From the NCBI GenBank assembly GCA_027625355.1, contig JAQBWI010000018.1, positions 1 to 14,557 of the forward strand: a stretch of DNA of 14,557 nucleotides, in the 5' to 3' direction. Below the pieces are notes generated by a model. It saw only the letters and a list, made by a program, of their open reading frames with translations. It made no database searches and had not been told where the DNA came from. Position numbers and translations under genes: made by a program. The stretch's first letter is position 1, and every line of letters starts with the position of its first letter. This stretch comes from Pseudomonadota bacterium. Its GTDB lineage: Bacteria > Pseudomonadota > Alphaproteobacteria > HIMB59 > GCA-002718135. Below, in pieces: positions 13,960 through 14,557 of this stretch.

Positions 13960-14557
13960 ATGTTTTACAAACCTAAGCAAAACCCTTTTTCGATTGACCC
14001 TTATAAATCATTAATATTTCCAAGGCCCATTGGATGGATATCATCTATTGATAAAAAAGGAGTAGCAAATTTAGCGCCATATTCATACTTTAATGCTATA
14101 GCGGATGACCCTCCTCAAGTTATGTTTGTTGCTGCATCATCTATAAAACCATTAGGTAAAAAAGATACCTTAGCAAATATAATAGAAACTAAAGAATTTG
14201 TGGTTAACTTTGCAACTACTAATACACGCAAATCTATGAACCTATCTTCAATTAGTGCAAATAAAGATGAGGATGAATTTACTATTACTAAGCTAAAAAA
14301 ACGTAATTCAAGATTGGTTAAAGTACCTTCTGTTGCTGAAAGTCCTGTTAATTTAGAATGCAAGTTATTAAAAACTATAAAATTAAAATCAAATACAAGA
14401 AAGTTTTCTACAATGGTGATGGGTGAAGTGATTGGTATTTATATTAAAGATAGTTTTATAGAAAAAGGAAGAGTCAATAGTGCTGCAATGCGCTATGTTG
14501 CCAGAATGGGATATACCGAATATACAACTATTAGTTCCAAATTTAAAATGAAAAACC
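13960..14557 (+). CDS. Flavin reductase-domain protein (FMN-binding split barrel), runs off the right edge
   Basis: A 199-codon frame starts at ATG 13960 and is still open at the window end. The N-terminus FPRPIGWISSIDKKG (20-34), then NLAPYSYFNAIADDPPQVMF (37-56), is characteristic of the flavin reductase-like domain, an FMN-binding split-barrel fold. The IGW-S segment and the ANLAPYSYF-type loop line the flavin phosphate site. A later RYVARMGYTEY segment (about 177-187) matches the usual C-terminal signature that precedes the final strand, and the length reached is close to the family norm (about 200-210), so only a few residues are probably missing. Members reduce free flavins with NAD(P)H or carry bound FMN; the actual substrate cannot be told from sequence. 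It is separated from the upstream operon by 66 bases and may have its own promoter. Confidence 0.87.
   Translation, partial: MFYKPKQNPFSIDPYKSLIFPRPIGWISSIDKKGVANLAPYSYFNAIADDPPQVMFVAASSIKPLGKKDTLANIIETKEFVVNFATTNTRKSMNLSSISANKDEDEFTITKLKKRNSRLVKVPSVAESPVNLECKLLKTIKLKSNTRKFSTMVMGEVIGIYIKDSFIEKGRVNSAAMRYVARMGYTEYTTISSKFKMKN

Noticed and set aside
14115..14363. 82-codon minus-strand frame near the right edge
   Set aside because: It lies opposite the flavin reductase-domain frame, which carries clear family motifs on the plus strand.

Overview
This window reads as a piece of a very AT-rich, streamlined alphaproteobacterial chromosome. Only about 200 of its 14,557 bases lie outside genes. Neighbouring genes are separated by a few bases or overlap (ATGA, ATGCATAA and an 11-base overlap), and the largest gap is 66 bases, so no stretch above 300 bases lacks a gene. 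An alphaproteobacterial origin is suggested by the aa3-type oxidase cluster order (coxB-coxA-ctaB-small ORF-ctaG-coxC-SURF1), the His/Asp-rich N-terminus of subunit I and the divergent ubiA/rsmE pair. The base composition and packing resemble marine lineages such as SAR11 and its relatives. The intact threonine synthase argues mildly against an obligate intracellular Rickettsia-type lifestyle. TGA is a stop codon here (end of ctaB and of SURF1), so the standard bacterial code applies. The lineage is an inference; no rRNA or tRNA is present to test it.

Left arm (1-3448, minus strand): a tight cluster ubiA, msbA-like ABC exporter, DUF374 acyltransferase, and the first 59 codons of waaA (Kdo transferase), which runs off the left edge. 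It combines ubiquinone ring prenylation with lipid A acylation, Kdo addition and lipid A flipping.

A 40-odd base divergent spacer separates this from the plus-strand genes. It holds a self-complementary ATTATAAT that offers a -10 element on each strand. rsmE (16S rRNA m3U1498 methyltransferase) comes first on the plus strand, followed by a 61-base gap with a small perfect dyad.

Centre (4306-9794): the cytochrome c oxidase cluster. ctaC (CuA subunit II), ctaD (heme-copper subunit I), ctaB (heme O synthase), a 35-codon CoxF-like membrane peptide, ctaG/Cox11 (copper delivery to CuB), ctaE (subunit III) and SURF1 (heme a insertion) give the core enzyme and most of its assembly factors. Heme A synthase (ctaA) and Sco are not in the window. 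SURF1 has no ATG, GTG or TTG in its reading frame before the conserved N-terminal region; the first codon after the coxC stop is ATT.

Right arm (9791-14557): without a real break the same strand continues with an M32 carboxypeptidase (ATGA-coupled to SURF1), thrC, and an M16 zinc peptidase related to the mitochondrial processing peptidase. A 66-base gap with a hairpin and a possible promoter follows, then a flavin-reductase-domain gene that leaves the right edge just before its end.

I see no mobile element, CRISPR array, tRNA or clearly novel multi-gene system. The points most worth checking are the SURF1 start, the symmetric divergent promoter, the peptidase and amino-acid genes attached to the oxidase operon, and the tiny CoxF-like gene.
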